This document shows, piece after piece, positions 16,597 to 26,779 of a stretch of DNA of 64,000 bases. Within the stretch, counting starts at the first letter, position 1; every line of letters begins with the position of its first letter. Source of the stretch: an uncultured Pseudomonadota bacterium (GTDB taxonomy: Bacteria > Pseudomonadota > Gammaproteobacteria > Methylococcales > Methylomonadaceae); assembly GCA_903870545.1 (NCBI GenBank), contig CAIQDI010000009.1:47078-111077 (forward strand). Direction: 5' to 3'. The translations under genes and the position numbers were made by a program. The notes under the pieces were generated by a model. That model was not told where the DNA came from. It made no database searches and saw only the letters and a program-made list of their open reading frames with translations.

Positions 16597-17718
16597 TTAG
16601 TCGAATTTGCTCGGCAACCAACCGTTATTCACACAATCTCGAAAACACCACGCGGGCGTAGTTTCGGTTTTGTAACTCCAGAAAAACCAGCCCAGATATT
16701 TTTCAAACGTCGCCAACTGTGCCGCCGCGTAGCCACGATAAGCAACATTCATTTGAAAATCATCCATCGTTTCTAACGCATGATTGAACGGACCTTCTGC
16801 CCAAAGTGACACCACTTTTAAATCCAAGCCCAAACTCCATTCGCCCAAATACGTTTGTTGTTTTAACTCGTGAATAATGTCGTCGGCTTCGGTTTTCCAT
16901 TCACCACTCGCTTTGTGAATATGCGTGTAAATATCCGAATCAATATCAGCGCGGTCAAAACATTGATAACGGTGCATATCAAACACCACGTTTTGAAATT
17001 CTGGCTCTGGCATAAAACCAATGTATTCGCGGAACGAACGAAAACCATCGTGAAAAACTACCGCGACTTTATCAGGCGAGCAATGTTGACGAATTTTTTG
17101 ATAAGCCAGCGTGTTGTAATTTTTCAAATAATCGGTCGGCACATCCCAACGCGGTTCATTCAAAACTTCAATCGCGTGCAATGCAAGGTGGTCGGAATAA
17201 CGTTCGGCGAGACGTTCCAACACGCTCAACGAATGCTGTAAATACGCTTCTTGCGTGTGCCATTCGCACACATCTTTAATTCCACCATTATCAAACCCAT
17301 TTTGACAACCGGGCGCGGCGTGCAAATCAACCACGATATTTAAACCGAATTCTTCCGCCCATTCAAAGGCTTTGTCTAAAATCTCAATGCCACCGATGAC
17401 AAACGGATATTGATGTTCGCCGTAACTGCGGTGATACGGATAATCCGCGCCAAAAATCCAATGTCCAACGGGAATTCGCACCGCGTTAATGCCGAGTTCT
17501 GCCAACCATTGAAAATCGTCGCGAGTAATAAAACGGTTCCAATGCGCTTTTAAAATTGCGGCGGCTTTGTCGCCCAATTCGGCACAAAACGTGGTTTCGT
17601 CGGTGGCTTCTAACCCTTCAAAAACACTTGGTGTCATCCATTTTTCTAACACCAACCAACCGCCTAAATTAACCCCGCGCAATTTTTTACCGCGTGCTTG
17701 TTCGATTTTTTGTGTCAT
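16597..17718 (-). CDS. Glycoside hydrolase family 5-like, exo-beta-1,3-glucanase type
   Basis: This 373-residue TIM-barrel glycosidase shows LRGVNLGGWLVLEKWMTP at the start, acid/base Glu in IEVLNEPRW and the presumed nucleophile Glu in TYLGEWSLG. The sequence resembles fungal and bacterial exo-1,3-glucanases, but there is no signal peptide, so it probably acts in the cytoplasm on short or imported glucans. The ABC gene lies immediately upstream (16-bp gap). The glycan substrate is an inference from family resemblance. Confidence 0.85.
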   Translation of the reverse strand: MTQKIEQARGKKLRGVNLGGWLVLEKWMTPSVFEGLEATDETTFCAELGDKAAAILKAHWNRFITRDDFQWLAELGINAVRIPVGHWIFGADYPYHRSYGEHQYPFVIGGIEILDKAFEWAEEFGLNIVVDLHAAPGCQNGFDNGGIKDVCEWHTQEAYLQHSLSVLERLAERYSDHLALHAIEVLNEPRWDVPTDYLKNYNTLAYQKIRQHCSPDKVAVVFHDGFRSFREYIGFMPEPEFQNVVFDMHRYQCFDRADIDSDIYTHIHKASGEWKTEADDIIHELKQQTYLGEWSLGLDLKVVSLWAEGPFNHALETMDDFQMNVAYRGYAAAQLATFEKYLGWFFWSYKTETTPAWCFRDCVNNGWLPSKFD

Positions 17719-17733
17719 GGTGAAATTCCTTGG

Positions 17734-19431
17734 TTATAACGTAATTTTACGTTGATGAAAGGCTTCGGCACGCGATTCATGGGTAATGGTTAAAATCGCC
17801 GACGTGGGTAATTCTTGGCAAATCAAACGCAACATGGCAATCTCATCATCCGAATCGAGCGAATCAAAGGCTTGCTGCAATAAAATCCATTTTGGGCGTT
17901 GCAATAACAAACGCACCGCGCCCAAACGCTGTTGTTGCTCGCGTGACAAGGTCGCATCCCAACTGTCTACGTTGTCATCTAAATGTTTACGCATATCAGA
18001 CAATCCCACCGCAATCAATTTTTCTGCTAATTCTTTTTGATTCACATCTTCGACTGCTAACGGATAACAAATCGCGGTGCGTAACGTACCAATTGGCAAA
18101 TACGGACGTGGTGGCACGAACACGACTTCGTCATTTGGCAATTCAATGTTGCCTTCGCCCCACGGCCAAAAACCGACGATTGCCTTAAACAGTTTTGAAC
18201 CCGTAAACGCATTTCCGGCGATTAAAATCCGTTCACCCGCTTTGATTTCTAAATCAATTTTTTTCAAACACACCACGCCATCTAAACGCACAATGCACAA
18301 ATCATGTAGACGTAAAATGGGCAAATCCGTTTGAATGCGTTCAATTCGTTTCGGATCGCGATGAGCAATTTCTTGTTCTAATTTATCCAAAGCATCAACC
18401 AAACTTAACACCCGTTCAACGGACGCTCGCCATTCGGCAATTTTTGCCATGTTATCGACTGGCCAAGAAAGTGCCGAAGCCATTTGTTGAAAGGCTTGCG
18501 CGGATTGCATTAACCCACCGAGTGAAATGCTCCCGAGTACAAATCGTGGCGAAGAAACTAAAATAGGAAATGCCATCAGCAAAATGGAATGCCCCGACGT
18601 GAACATCAAAATATTCGATTGAGCGGTAGTTTGTCGTTTCCAAGCGTCAATAATATCTTGGAATAAACTATAGCAACGATGTTGTTCGGTTTTTTCACCG
18701 TGAACGAGTGAAATCGCCAATGAATTTTCCCGCGCATTCACCAAACCAAATCGAAAGTTGGCTTCCACTGTTTGTCGTCCATTCGTGGCTTGCGTCAACG
18801 GGCGACCAATCCACCAGCCCAACACAGACGCACCGGCGGCATAAATCGTCGCCAACCAAACCAAATGTCCATAAATTGGAATTTCGATAAATCCTAAATT
18901 GAGCGTCACGACACCCGATAATGTCCACAAAATCTTGGTAAAACTAATCAGCAGCAGCGAGCAAAAAACCAACGAATGCACTAAATCAATCGCAGATTCC
19001 GTGGCGATTCGTACGTCTTCCGCAATCCGTCCATCGGGATTATCAGACGACGCATTGCCTTGAATGTGCGTCACCAAATAATGCCGTCCGTCATTCATCC
19101 ATTGCGCTATTAACTTTGTAGTAAGCCAGTTTCGCCAATCGAGTTGTAGCGTTCGTTTGATTTTGAAATGCGTCACCGTCACTGCGATATTGGCAATAAA
19201 AATGAGAACAATCAGTCCCACTTGTGTCAATACGCCCGACATGGAACGCTGTTCTAGCGCATTAAATAAATCCGCGCTCCATTCGGTAATCAGCACCGCG
19301 ATAGTAATTTGCAGCACGGTCAAACCAAACAACGCGAGCGTCAAACGTCGAATGGTGGTTTTATTTTCCGATTGCCAAAACGGCGTGGCTAATCGAATAA
19401 ATTGCAGTAGAAATCCAGTGTTAATGGGCAT
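17734..19431 (-). CDS. ABC transporter, fused membrane and ATPase domains (YddA/BacA-like), degenerate ATPase
   Basis: This 565-residue half transporter has about six membrane segments in residues 25-330 and an ATPase domain from about 370. The membrane part (TLQLDWRNWLTTKLIAQWM, GRIAEDVRI) matches the YddA/SbmA-BacA/ABCD type. The ATPase motifs are altered: Walker A reads GNAFTGSKLF where GxxxxGK(S/T) is expected, the signature is LSREQ in place of LSGGE, and Walker B reads WILLQQAFDSLD with Gln-Gln where Asp-Glu is expected. The switch His is kept in ILTITHES. It may be inactive or regulatory rather than a normal pump. Confidence 0.87.
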   Translation of the reverse strand: MPINTGFLLQFIRLATPFWQSENKTTIRRLTLALFGLTVLQITIAVLITEWSADLFNALEQRSMSGVLTQVGLIVLIFIANIAVTVTHFKIKRTLQLDWRNWLTTKLIAQWMNDGRHYLVTHIQGNASSDNPDGRIAEDVRIATESAIDLVHSLVFCSLLLISFTKILWTLSGVVTLNLGFIEIPIYGHLVWLATIYAAGASVLGWWIGRPLTQATNGRQTVEANFRFGLVNARENSLAISLVHGEKTEQHRCYSLFQDIIDAWKRQTTAQSNILMFTSGHSILLMAFPILVSSPRFVLGSISLGGLMQSAQAFQQMASALSWPVDNMAKIAEWRASVERVLSLVDALDKLEQEIAHRDPKRIERIQTDLPILRLHDLCIVRLDGVVCLKKIDLEIKAGERILIAGNAFTGSKLFKAIVGFWPWGEGNIELPNDEVVFVPPRPYLPIGTLRTAICYPLAVEDVNQKELAEKLIAVGLSDMRKHLDDNVDSWDATLSREQQQRLGAVRLLLQRPKWILLQQAFDSLDSDDEIAMLRLICQELPTSAILTITHESRAEAFHQRKITL

Positions 19432-19482
19432 GATGGCGACCCCTAAATAAAAATAAAACGTGATTAAAAAGTTTGGCGTTGA

Positions 19483-20577
19483 TTAGCTTAACGCATTTTG
19501 TCGATAACGATAATAGGCGGCGCACGCCCCTTCGGATGAAACCATTGTCGCGCCAAACGGATGTTCGGGCGTGCAAGTTGTGCCGAATTCAGCACATTGC
19601 ACCGGTTTGATTAAACCTTGTAATACCTCGCCGCTGCGACATTCGACAGGTTCTAACGTGTTAATATTGCCCACTGAAAAACGATTTTCGGCATTCCAAT
19701 CGTCATAATCCGAATTTAACGCCAGACCACTATTTTGCACCACGCCCAAACCGCGCCAATTACGATGCACCACGTTAAATACTTTTTGCATTAAGGCTTG
19801 CGCGGGAACATTTCCGGCTTCTTTTACAATGCGCGAATACTGATTTTCAACCTCAAAACGCTTTTCTTCCAACTGTTTCACGCAAAAATAAATGCCCTGC
19901 AAAATATCAACAGGCTCAAAACCGGTAATCACAATCGGCATTTTATAGCGTTCACAGATTGGCGCGTATTCGTGAAATCCCATAATCGAACAAACGTGAC
20001 CCGCACCGAGAAAACCTTGAACGCGGTGATTTTCGCTGGCTAATAACATTTCCATTACGGGCGGCACGCGAACGTGGCAAATCAATAATGAAAAATTTTT
20101 GAGTTGTTTTGATTTCGCTTGATACGCCGTCAACGCAGTGGTTGGTGCTGTCGTTTCAAAACCCACACCAAAAAAAACCACTTCTTTGTTGGGCGATTGT
20201 TCCGCAATCGTCAGCGCGTCCAACGGCGAATAGACAATCCGAATGTCCGCGCCTTGCGCTTTCAAACTCAATAAATCTTGGTGTGAACTCGGCACGCGCA
20301 ACATATCGCCGAACGAACAAAAAATCACATTCGGTTGCGCGGCAATCGCCAAGGCTTTGTCGATATACGCCAACGGTGTGACGCAAACGGGACAACCCGG
20401 CCCGTGAATTAACTCGATTTCATCCGCGAGCAATTGATCGATGCCATATTTAATAATACTGTGCGTTTGTCCGCCGCACACTTCCATAATGCGCCAACGT
20501 TGCGTCGCCAACGCTTTAATGGCATTCACCCATTGTTGCGCGAGTTCAGGATTCCGAAATACTTGGGTGTAATTCAT
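19483..20577 (-). CDS. hypD: Hydrogenase maturation protein HypD
   Basis: This 364-residue protein has the HypD signatures [47 protein letters not shown] and the C-terminal Cys cluster region ([11 protein letters not shown]). HypD carries a 4Fe-4S cluster and, with HypC, builds the Fe(CN)2CO unit of NiFe hydrogenases. It overlaps hypC by 4 bp. hypE is not in the window, and hypA, hypB and hypF lie elsewhere in it. Confidence 0.97.
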   Translation of the reverse strand: MNYTQVFRNPELAQQWVNAIKALATQRWRIMEVCGGQTHSIIKYGIDQLLADEIELIHGPGCPVCVTPLAYIDKALAIAAQPNVIFCSFGDMLRVPSSHQDLLSLKAQGADIRIVYSPLDALTIAEQSPNKEVVFFGVGFETTAPTTALTAYQAKSKQLKNFSLLICHVRVPPVMEMLLASENHRVQGFLGAGHVCSIMGFHEYAPICERYKMPIVITGFEPVDILQGIYFCVKQLEEKRFEVENQYSRIVKEAGNVPAQALMQKVFNVVHRNWRGLGVVQNSGLALNSDYDDWNAENRFSVGNINTLEPVECRSGEVLQGLIKPVQCAEFGTTCTPEHPFGATMVSSEGACAAYYRYRQNALS

Positions 20578-20819
20578 AACGCGGCTTGAAAATCGGCTAA
20601 CTCTTGAAAGGCTTGCAAACTGGCTAACGCTTCGGATTCGTCTAAAATAGAAAGCGCGAAACCCGCGTGGACAATCACATAATCGCCAATTTTGGCTTCG
20701 GGAACGTACGCCAAACTAATTTCTTTTTGCACGCCTGAAAAATCCACGTTGCCCATGCGAAGCAACGCATCCTCGTTCATTTTTAAACTTATAATTTTTG
20801 CTGGAACAGCTAAACACAT
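20574..20819 (-). CDS. hypC: Hydrogenase maturation chaperone HypC
   Basis: The 81-residue protein starts MCLAVPAKI with the essential Cys2 and carries [16 protein letters not shown], the HypC/HybG signature. It delivers the iron unit from HypD to the hydrogenase large subunit. The hypD start overlaps its stop. A diguanylate cyclase-type regulator gene ends 40 bp downstream-strand of its start (upstream in transcription). Confidence 0.97.
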   Translation of the reverse strand: MCLAVPAKIISLKMNEDALLRMGNVDFSGVQKEISLAYVPEAKIGDYVIVHAGFALSILDESEALASLQAFQELADFQAAL

Positions 20820-20858
20820 AACATTCTCGTTTTGAGGTTAAAGTTAGAAATTTAAATT

Positions 20859-22136
20859 TTACTCTTCAAACCAACACGTTTTATTACGCCCAGATTCTTT
20901 TGCTGCGTACATCGCACTATCAGCGCGATTAAATATGATTTGACCATTACTATCACCTACAAATAAAGCCGCCGCGCCAATACTTACTGTTAACCGCACC
21001 ACGCCTTTTGGATGGTCAATTTCAATTTCTGAGACTTGTTTACGCAATCTTTCCGCCACAATCATTGCGTCATCACGTCCGGTACTTGTTAATAAAACGG
21101 CAAATTCTTCACCGCCCAAACGTGCGGGAACATCGATAGTGCGAGAATTTTTTTGCAGCACGTCAGCAAATCGCTTTAATACTTCATCGCCAACAGAATG
21201 CCCATAAGTGTCATTGATACGCTTAAAAAAATCTAAATCTAACATCAACAATGCGGCGACCCCGCCTAAGCGTGAAATACGTTCAGATTCTTGCGTCAAT
21301 CGCTCTAAAAATACCCGCCGATTAAACAAGCCCGTTAAGGAATCGGTACTGGCGAGTTTGTGCAACATTTGTTCAGTGGCTTTGCGTTTGCTGATATTTT
21401 CCTTAATTCCGATAAAATTCGTAATTTCACCCCGACTATTTTTCACCGGCGCGATGTTTAATTCTTCGTGATATAACTCGCCATTTTTACGTTTATTGAT
21501 AAGCTCACCGCGAAAGTGTTTTCCTGCCAATAATCTTTTCCACATTGCGCTATAAAACTGTACATTTTGTACGCCGGATTTCACTAATTCACAGGGTTTA
21601 TGTCCAATGGCTTCTTCTAAGCTATAACCGGATAATCGACTAAAAGCGGGATTGACCCATTTGATATTAGTGTCTTTGTCGGTAATTATAATGGCGTTAC
21701 CCGCCGCGTTTAAAGCGGAAACTAATAACTTATTATGCGTTTCCATTTCAACCCGCAATAAAGAATAACGAATCGTCCGCACCAAACCATTAAAACCAAA
21801 ATCTCCTTTGACCATGTAATCGCAAACTCCGGCTTTCAATGCCGTCAGTGCAAAATCGGTATCGGCGTGTCCGGTCAGAATAATAATGGGAATATCCATT
21901 GCAACATGCTGTGCAATTTCCACCGTCTGCAATCCATCTGAATCGGGCAGTGACAAATCCAACAAAATAACATCAAAGTGAATAGAGGCTAACGCTTTTT
22001 TAGCGAGGGCAAGCGATTCCACCCAAGTAATTTCAAAATTGATTTTGTCCGCTAATTTTAATGCGGACTTGACCAAATAAGCGTCGCCTTCCTCGTCTTC
22101 AACGAGTAAAACTCGGATTATAATTGAGTCTGTCAT
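20859..22136 (-). CDS. Response regulator with PAS and GGDEF domains (diguanylate cyclase)
   Basis: The 425-residue protein has a receiver domain (residues ~5-125, phospho-Asp in VILLDLSLPDSDG), a PAS domain (~130-250, NIKWVNPAFSRLSGYSLEEA) and a GGDEF domain (~265-425). The active site is GGEEF, compatible with c-di-GMP synthesis. An RTID motif five residues before GGEEF fits the inhibitory I-site. It is translationally coupled (4-bp overlap) to the single-domain response regulator before it, so both are likely served by the two upstream histidine kinases. Confidence 0.93.
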   Translation of the reverse strand: MTDSIIIRVLLVEDEEGDAYLVKSALKLADKINFEITWVESLALAKKALASIHFDVILLDLSLPDSDGLQTVEIAQHVAMDIPIIILTGHADTDFALTALKAGVCDYMVKGDFGFNGLVRTIRYSLLRVEMETHNKLLVSALNAAGNAIIITDKDTNIKWVNPAFSRLSGYSLEEAIGHKPCELVKSGVQNVQFYSAMWKRLLAGKHFRGELINKRKNGELYHEELNIAPVKNSRGEITNFIGIKENISKRKATEQMLHKLASTDSLTGLFNRRVFLERLTQESERISRLGGVAALLMLDLDFFKRINDTYGHSVGDEVLKRFADVLQKNSRTIDVPARLGGEEFAVLLTSTGRDDAMIVAERLRKQVSEIEIDHPKGVVRLTVSIGAAALFVGDSNGQIIFNRADSAMYAAKESGRNKTCWFEE

Positions 22137-22585
22137 AAGTTACGTCCTGAAGGTAAACGAACAAGCGTGAACCAATATTCACCCAATTGGCGAATTGCAT
22201 CCACAAATTTCGACATATCTACGGGCTTTGAAATATAGCTCGATGCGCCTAATTTATACGAACGAATGACATCGGCTTCCGCATCTGACGTTGTTAAAAC
22301 AATCACTGGAATATCATACAACTTAGGATTTTTTTTAATCTCTGTTAGAAATTCGTAGCCATTCATTCGCGGCATATTCAAATCCAAAAAAATTAAATCT
22401 GGGCGAGGAGAATCTGCGTATTGGTCTATTTTTTGTAAAAAATCCAAGCCCGCACGACCATCGATAACGTGATTCAGATTCGCCTTGATTTTACTTTCTC
22501 TCAATGCCATTTTCACTAAATACGCATCAGCAGGCTCATCCTCCAATAATAAAATCTCAATCATGTGATTACGCTCAGTCATCAT
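22133..22585 (-). CDS. Single-domain CheY-like response regulator
   Basis: This 150-residue receiver domain has acidic pair EDEPADAYLV, phospho-Asp in LIFLDLNMPRMNG, Thr in VLTTSD and Lys in YISKPVD. No output domain is attached. The Rcp1-like form is often paired with PAS kinases or phytochromes. It lies between the CHASE kinase and the GGDEF regulator and overlaps the latter. Confidence 0.93.
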   Translation of the reverse strand: MMTERNHMIEILLLEDEPADAYLVKMALRESKIKANLNHVIDGRAGLDFLQKIDQYADSPRPDLIFLDLNMPRMNGYEFLTEIKKNPKLYDIPVIVLTTSDAEADVIRSYKLGASSYISKPVDMSKFVDAIRQLGEYWFTLVRLPSGRNL

Positions 22586-22631
22586 TTAAAACCTCGTAAG
22601 TTTAAGTAAAAATAAAAATCATAACGTCTAT

Positions 22632-24824
22632 TCAATGTCGTAAATCCAATACTACTGTTGTGCCACCATTTTTGGTTTCACGCAAACTGACTGCCCCATC
22701 ACAACTTTCTACAATACGTCGCACAATTGCCAAACCTACACCTGTTGAATCTTGATTATCATTGACTTGCAAACGCTCAAATACCAAAAAAACCTGCTCG
22801 CGGTATTCAAACGGAATACCGATGCCGTTATCCTCAATATAATAGCGCACCCCTCTTTTTTTACATTCACCATAAATGTGTATGTATGGAATACGATTCG
22901 GGTGGTGATACTTCAGTGAATTATTGATTAAAATGTTAAAAATATCATACAAACGGGGGCGATCAATCATCACGGTGGGTAATTCACCCAATTCAATTCG
23001 CGCCTGCGTAGCTTGAATCAACGGCGCAAGATTTTCCAAAACTTTGGTCAAAACATTGACCACATTAACATGTTCAATTGGCATACGCGGTTGACCCGCT
23101 GCAAGATACAGTTGAATATCCCGAACCAAGGCACGTTGCCGTAAAGCACTTTGTTTAATAAAATTCAACGCCGTCAACGCTTCTTCATTAGGCTGCGAAG
23201 CCCGCATTATTGCGTTTTGTAATCGTTGTACAAAAATAACGATTCGCCGTGTTGGTTCTTGTAAATGGTGCGCGGCAATATGCGTAAATTGTAATAAATC
23301 TGCGTTACTCATGGCTAAATTTTTTTCACTCATTTTTAACGCTGACTCGTTTTGATAATGTTCCGTAATATCCAAACACGAACCCACATAACCAACGAAT
23401 GTGCCATCTGTGAAGCGCGGTACGCCGGTATCTAAAATCCAGCAGTATTCACCATCGTACCGTTTCAAACGGTATTCTACTCGAAACGGCTGTTGCGCCT
23501 CGAATGCGTCGTGATAAGCCTGTAACGTGTTTTGTAAATCTTCAGGGTGAATATCATCAGTCCACCCCTTTCCTTTGATTTGCTCCAACGTGCGACCGCT
23601 AAAATCTAATCGGACTTGATTGACATAATTTAACTGTTCGTCCGTGTCGGTTGTCCAAATCATCACCGGTGCCGAATTCGCTAACAATTCAAAACGATAT
23701 TCGCTTTCACGCCATTGAGTGGTTAATTTATAGGCGATTCTCGCATCCGTAATTTGCATCGTGAAATAAGCGCGTAATAGAAAAAACATCAACAAACTAA
23801 TCAATGTGCCACTGCCCAAAACCAGCCAGGCTTTGCTGTAATCTATCGCGACTTCCGCATCAATGAATTGGTTAAAATGTAGCGTCCAGGTTGTGCCGTA
23901 AAAGTCTAAATAGGTATCGTAATTAAAAAGCGGATTAAATTCACTGGACGCATTTTTTTCGCTTTCATACAATGAATTGTCCAGCGGATGCGTGTCGTCA
24001 TTGTGTACATGTTGGCTGATGCCGTCGTACACATGAAGATACAAATGTCCGACGTTAATGTCGTGACTATTAAGTAAAATGTGACGCAGCAAATCGGTCA
24101 TGCGAAAAGGGCTATAAACCCAACCCAAAATAGCATTTCGGCGTTGTTCAACGGTATCAATCGGTTTATTTTTTTGATAAACCGGTGCGTACATTAACGT
24201 TCCTGCTTGAATATCAGTCGATTCTTCTTGAAGCAAAATCACCTTGCTAGACAAGCTCACATTTTGATTATCCATCGCCGAATTCATGGCGGTTCGGCGC
24301 ACCGGTTCGGAATACATATCGTAACCAAAGGCGCGTAAATTACGATCCGTAAACGGTTCAATATAAATAATCGACGTGTACGCCTCGCGCTTACCTTCGG
24401 GTTTAACGTGATAATCGGGAAAACCTTCTTTTTGTATATTTTTTTCATGTTCGGCAAGGTTTTCAGGTTTAATCCACAACGAAAAACCCAACGCTTGCAC
24501 GCCATCTAATTCACGATTTAAACTCAATCGTTTCACATACATTTTCCATTCATCACGACGGACATTTTCAGAGCCATCAAACATCGCTGCGCCGCTTAAT
24601 AACATTTGTTTGTGCGTCATCAATCGGGCTTGAATTTTTAATTTAACTTCTTCGCAACGGGATTGGAAATCTCGCTTTTCATGAAATTCAATATCCTGTT
24701 TGAATTGGTATGAAATAAAAGCCGTCAACGTCAAACCGAGCAATAACAACAATCCCGTTACAAAAATGCGCTTTTTCGGAACGTTAGCAGGGAATATTTC
24801 AGAATTGAAGCTGCTCATGGTCAT
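22632..24824 (-). CDS. CHASE-domain membrane histidine kinase
   Basis: The 730-residue sensor has TM1 near residues 16-38, a periplasmic CHASE-type ligand domain (~60-300, LLSGAAMFDGSENVRRDEW), TM2 near 335-355, a PAS domain (~375-490), a dimerisation helix with putative phospho-His in HIAAHHLQEPTRRI, and a HATPase (N-box INNSLKYHHPN, DNGIGIP, STGVGLAIV). The ligand is unknown. Its start touches the stop of the next kinase gene upstream, so they form one unit. Confidence 0.92.
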   Translation of the reverse strand: MTMSSFNSEIFPANVPKKRIFVTGLLLLLGLTLTAFISYQFKQDIEFHEKRDFQSRCEEVKLKIQARLMTHKQMLLSGAAMFDGSENVRRDEWKMYVKRLSLNRELDGVQALGFSLWIKPENLAEHEKNIQKEGFPDYHVKPEGKREAYTSIIYIEPFTDRNLRAFGYDMYSEPVRRTAMNSAMDNQNVSLSSKVILLQEESTDIQAGTLMYAPVYQKNKPIDTVEQRRNAILGWVYSPFRMTDLLRHILLNSHDINVGHLYLHVYDGISQHVHNDDTHPLDNSLYESEKNASSEFNPLFNYDTYLDFYGTTWTLHFNQFIDAEVAIDYSKAWLVLGSGTLISLLMFFLLRAYFTMQITDARIAYKLTTQWRESEYRFELLANSAPVMIWTTDTDEQLNYVNQVRLDFSGRTLEQIKGKGWTDDIHPEDLQNTLQAYHDAFEAQQPFRVEYRLKRYDGEYCWILDTGVPRFTDGTFVGYVGSCLDITEHYQNESALKMSEKNLAMSNADLLQFTHIAAHHLQEPTRRIVIFVQRLQNAIMRASQPNEEALTALNFIKQSALRQRALVRDIQLYLAAGQPRMPIEHVNVVNVLTKVLENLAPLIQATQARIELGELPTVMIDRPRLYDIFNILINNSLKYHHPNRIPYIHIYGECKKRGVRYYIEDNGIGIPFEYREQVFLVFERLQVNDNQDSTGVGLAIVRRIVESCDGAVSLRETKNGGTTVVLDLRH

Positions 24825-26761
24825 TAAGAATGTGCGTGTTTATTATTCGTAATAGGAAATTCAACCCAAAACACACATCCCAAGCCCTCACCTTCAGATT
24901 CCACGCCAATTTTTCCACCGTGATGTTCCATGATTTTTCGACATAATGCCAAACCTACGCCCGTGCCTTCAAAACGACTGCGAGCTTGTAACCGTGAAAA
25001 TACTTTGAATAATCGTTCCATTTGCGATGGCTCAATGCCAATGCCCGAATCACGCACTTCTACTCTAAAAATATTCGTTTTCACGCTGGCTAAAATTTCG
25101 ACTTGCGGCGGGTTATTTTCATCGTGATATTTAAGCGCGTTATCGATAAGGTTTTGAAATAAACGTGTTAATTCGTCACGGCTGGCAATTAAATCAATCC
25201 AATTTCCGGATGCGTGAATGTTTCCGCCGCTGGTTTTTAGTGCCGGTTTTAAAAACAGAAGAGCTTCATCCAGTGCCGCACGAGTAGAAATGTTGCTAAA
25301 CGGTTCGGTGAGACGCGCCACTCGTGAATAATCGAGCAATGATAAAATCATCGCATCCATGCGTTTTGCGCCATCCGTAGCAAAGGTGAGAAATTGACGG
25401 GTTTCGTCATCTAATGTTTCCGCTAACGCTTTTTCAATCAGTGATAAATAACTCGTCACCATTCGTAACGGCTGCCGCATATCGTGTGAAACGGCGTAAG
25501 CAAATTGCTCCAATTCGGCGTTAGAACGTTTCAGTTCAGATTCAATCAATTTGTTATTGGTGACATCCCGCGCCGACGCAAATATAAATTCGTGATTATT
25601 CGATGCGACCGCTTGCCATTCTAGCCAGTGATAACGCCCATTTTTATGGCGATACCGATTTGAAAAATTTAGGATTTCTGTTTTCAAAAACAATTTACTG
25701 ATTTCATGCGCGGTGGCGTAGTAGTCTTCAGGGTGAATAAATTTGATTAGCGGAAATGTTAATAATTCTTCGGAATCGTAACCCAAAATGTTTTGCCACG
25801 CTCGATTGACACTCACAAAACGCCCGTCCGGCGAAAGGATGCACAATAAATTGGGAATAATATCAAAGAATTTTTGTAATTTTTCCTCGTTATGTTTGCG
25901 CTCGGTGATGTCGCGTGACAACACAATAAAACGCGGTTGATGCGCCGGTGAATTATTGATTTTGGTGGCAACCGATAATTCAAACCACAGCTCGCCTTGA
26001 GGAAGTGGCAATTTAAATTGTTTGCCATTCGAGTGGCTTGTTTCCAGCGATTCTTGCAATGCTGACAGCGTTATATTCGATGCGTCTGGCGGTAAAAAGT
26101 CAGAAACTTTTTTGCCAATTAGCTGATCAGGAGGTGCCATCAATAAGTCGGGATGCGCGGTGTGAACGTTGTAATAATGACCGTCTAATCCGACTTCAAA
26201 CATTAAATCTGGAATGGTATCCAGCGTCGCTTGCAAATGATTTTTCGCGTTGATTAGCTCCATTTCTTTTTGTTTACGTTCGGTAATATCCATCACAAAA
26301 CCGTGCCACAATGTTAAACCATCGTCTTCACGTTCGGGCAACGCCGTTCCAAACAACCAGCTTTCTGTTCCGTCCGCAAATTTCAACCGATATTCATCAT
26401 GCCAGGGTGTTAACTCACGCGCGGACGTTTGCATGGTTTCAATATGATGCGCTAAATCATCGGGATGAATCATGGCAAAGAGCGCGGACATATTATCAAT
26501 AACGTCCTCGGGACGAACACGGTACATCTTATTTAGAACTTCGCTGGCGTAAGGCACATAAAAACTACCATCCGCACGCATACAAAATTGAAAAACCAAA
26601 TTAGGCAATTGATTTGCAATTTTATGTAAACGTTCTGAGTCACTTTGTAATTTGGTGTTACTCGGTATTTTACGCAGCCAACGGAAGATAAATATCGCCG
26701 CCATTGAAATCAATGCAATGTAAATAATGTGTAACCCAAATGAATCATTTGATAAGGGCAT
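24824..26761 (-). CDS. Multi-PAS histidine kinase
   Basis: The 645-residue protein has one N-terminal membrane segment (LHIIYIALISMAAIFIFRWL), three PAS/PAC units (~50-165, ~175-295, ~300-415), a HisKA with AYAVSHDMRQPLRMV and a HATPase (NLIDNALKYHDEN, DSGIGIEPS, GTGVGLALC). It probably signals to the two response regulators encoded after the CHASE kinase. hypF lies 18 bp upstream in transcription. Confidence 0.93.
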   Translation of the reverse strand: MPLSNDSFGLHIIYIALISMAAIFIFRWLRKIPSNTKLQSDSERLHKIANQLPNLVFQFCMRADGSFYVPYASEVLNKMYRVRPEDVIDNMSALFAMIHPDDLAHHIETMQTSARELTPWHDEYRLKFADGTESWLFGTALPEREDDGLTLWHGFVMDITERKQKEMELINAKNHLQATLDTIPDLMFEVGLDGHYYNVHTAHPDLLMAPPDQLIGKKVSDFLPPDASNITLSALQESLETSHSNGKQFKLPLPQGELWFELSVATKINNSPAHQPRFIVLSRDITERKHNEEKLQKFFDIIPNLLCILSPDGRFVSVNRAWQNILGYDSEELLTFPLIKFIHPEDYYATAHEISKLFLKTEILNFSNRYRHKNGRYHWLEWQAVASNNHEFIFASARDVTNNKLIESELKRSNAELEQFAYAVSHDMRQPLRMVTSYLSLIEKALAETLDDETRQFLTFATDGAKRMDAMILSLLDYSRVARLTEPFSNISTRAALDEALLFLKPALKTSGGNIHASGNWIDLIASRDELTRLFQNLIDNALKYHDENNPPQVEILASVKTNIFRVEVRDSGIGIEPSQMERLFKVFSRLQARSRFEGTGVGLALCRKIMEHHGGKIGVESEGEGLGCVFWVEFPITNNKHAHS

Positions 26762-26779
26762 GAGAATTCGATTTGTAAG

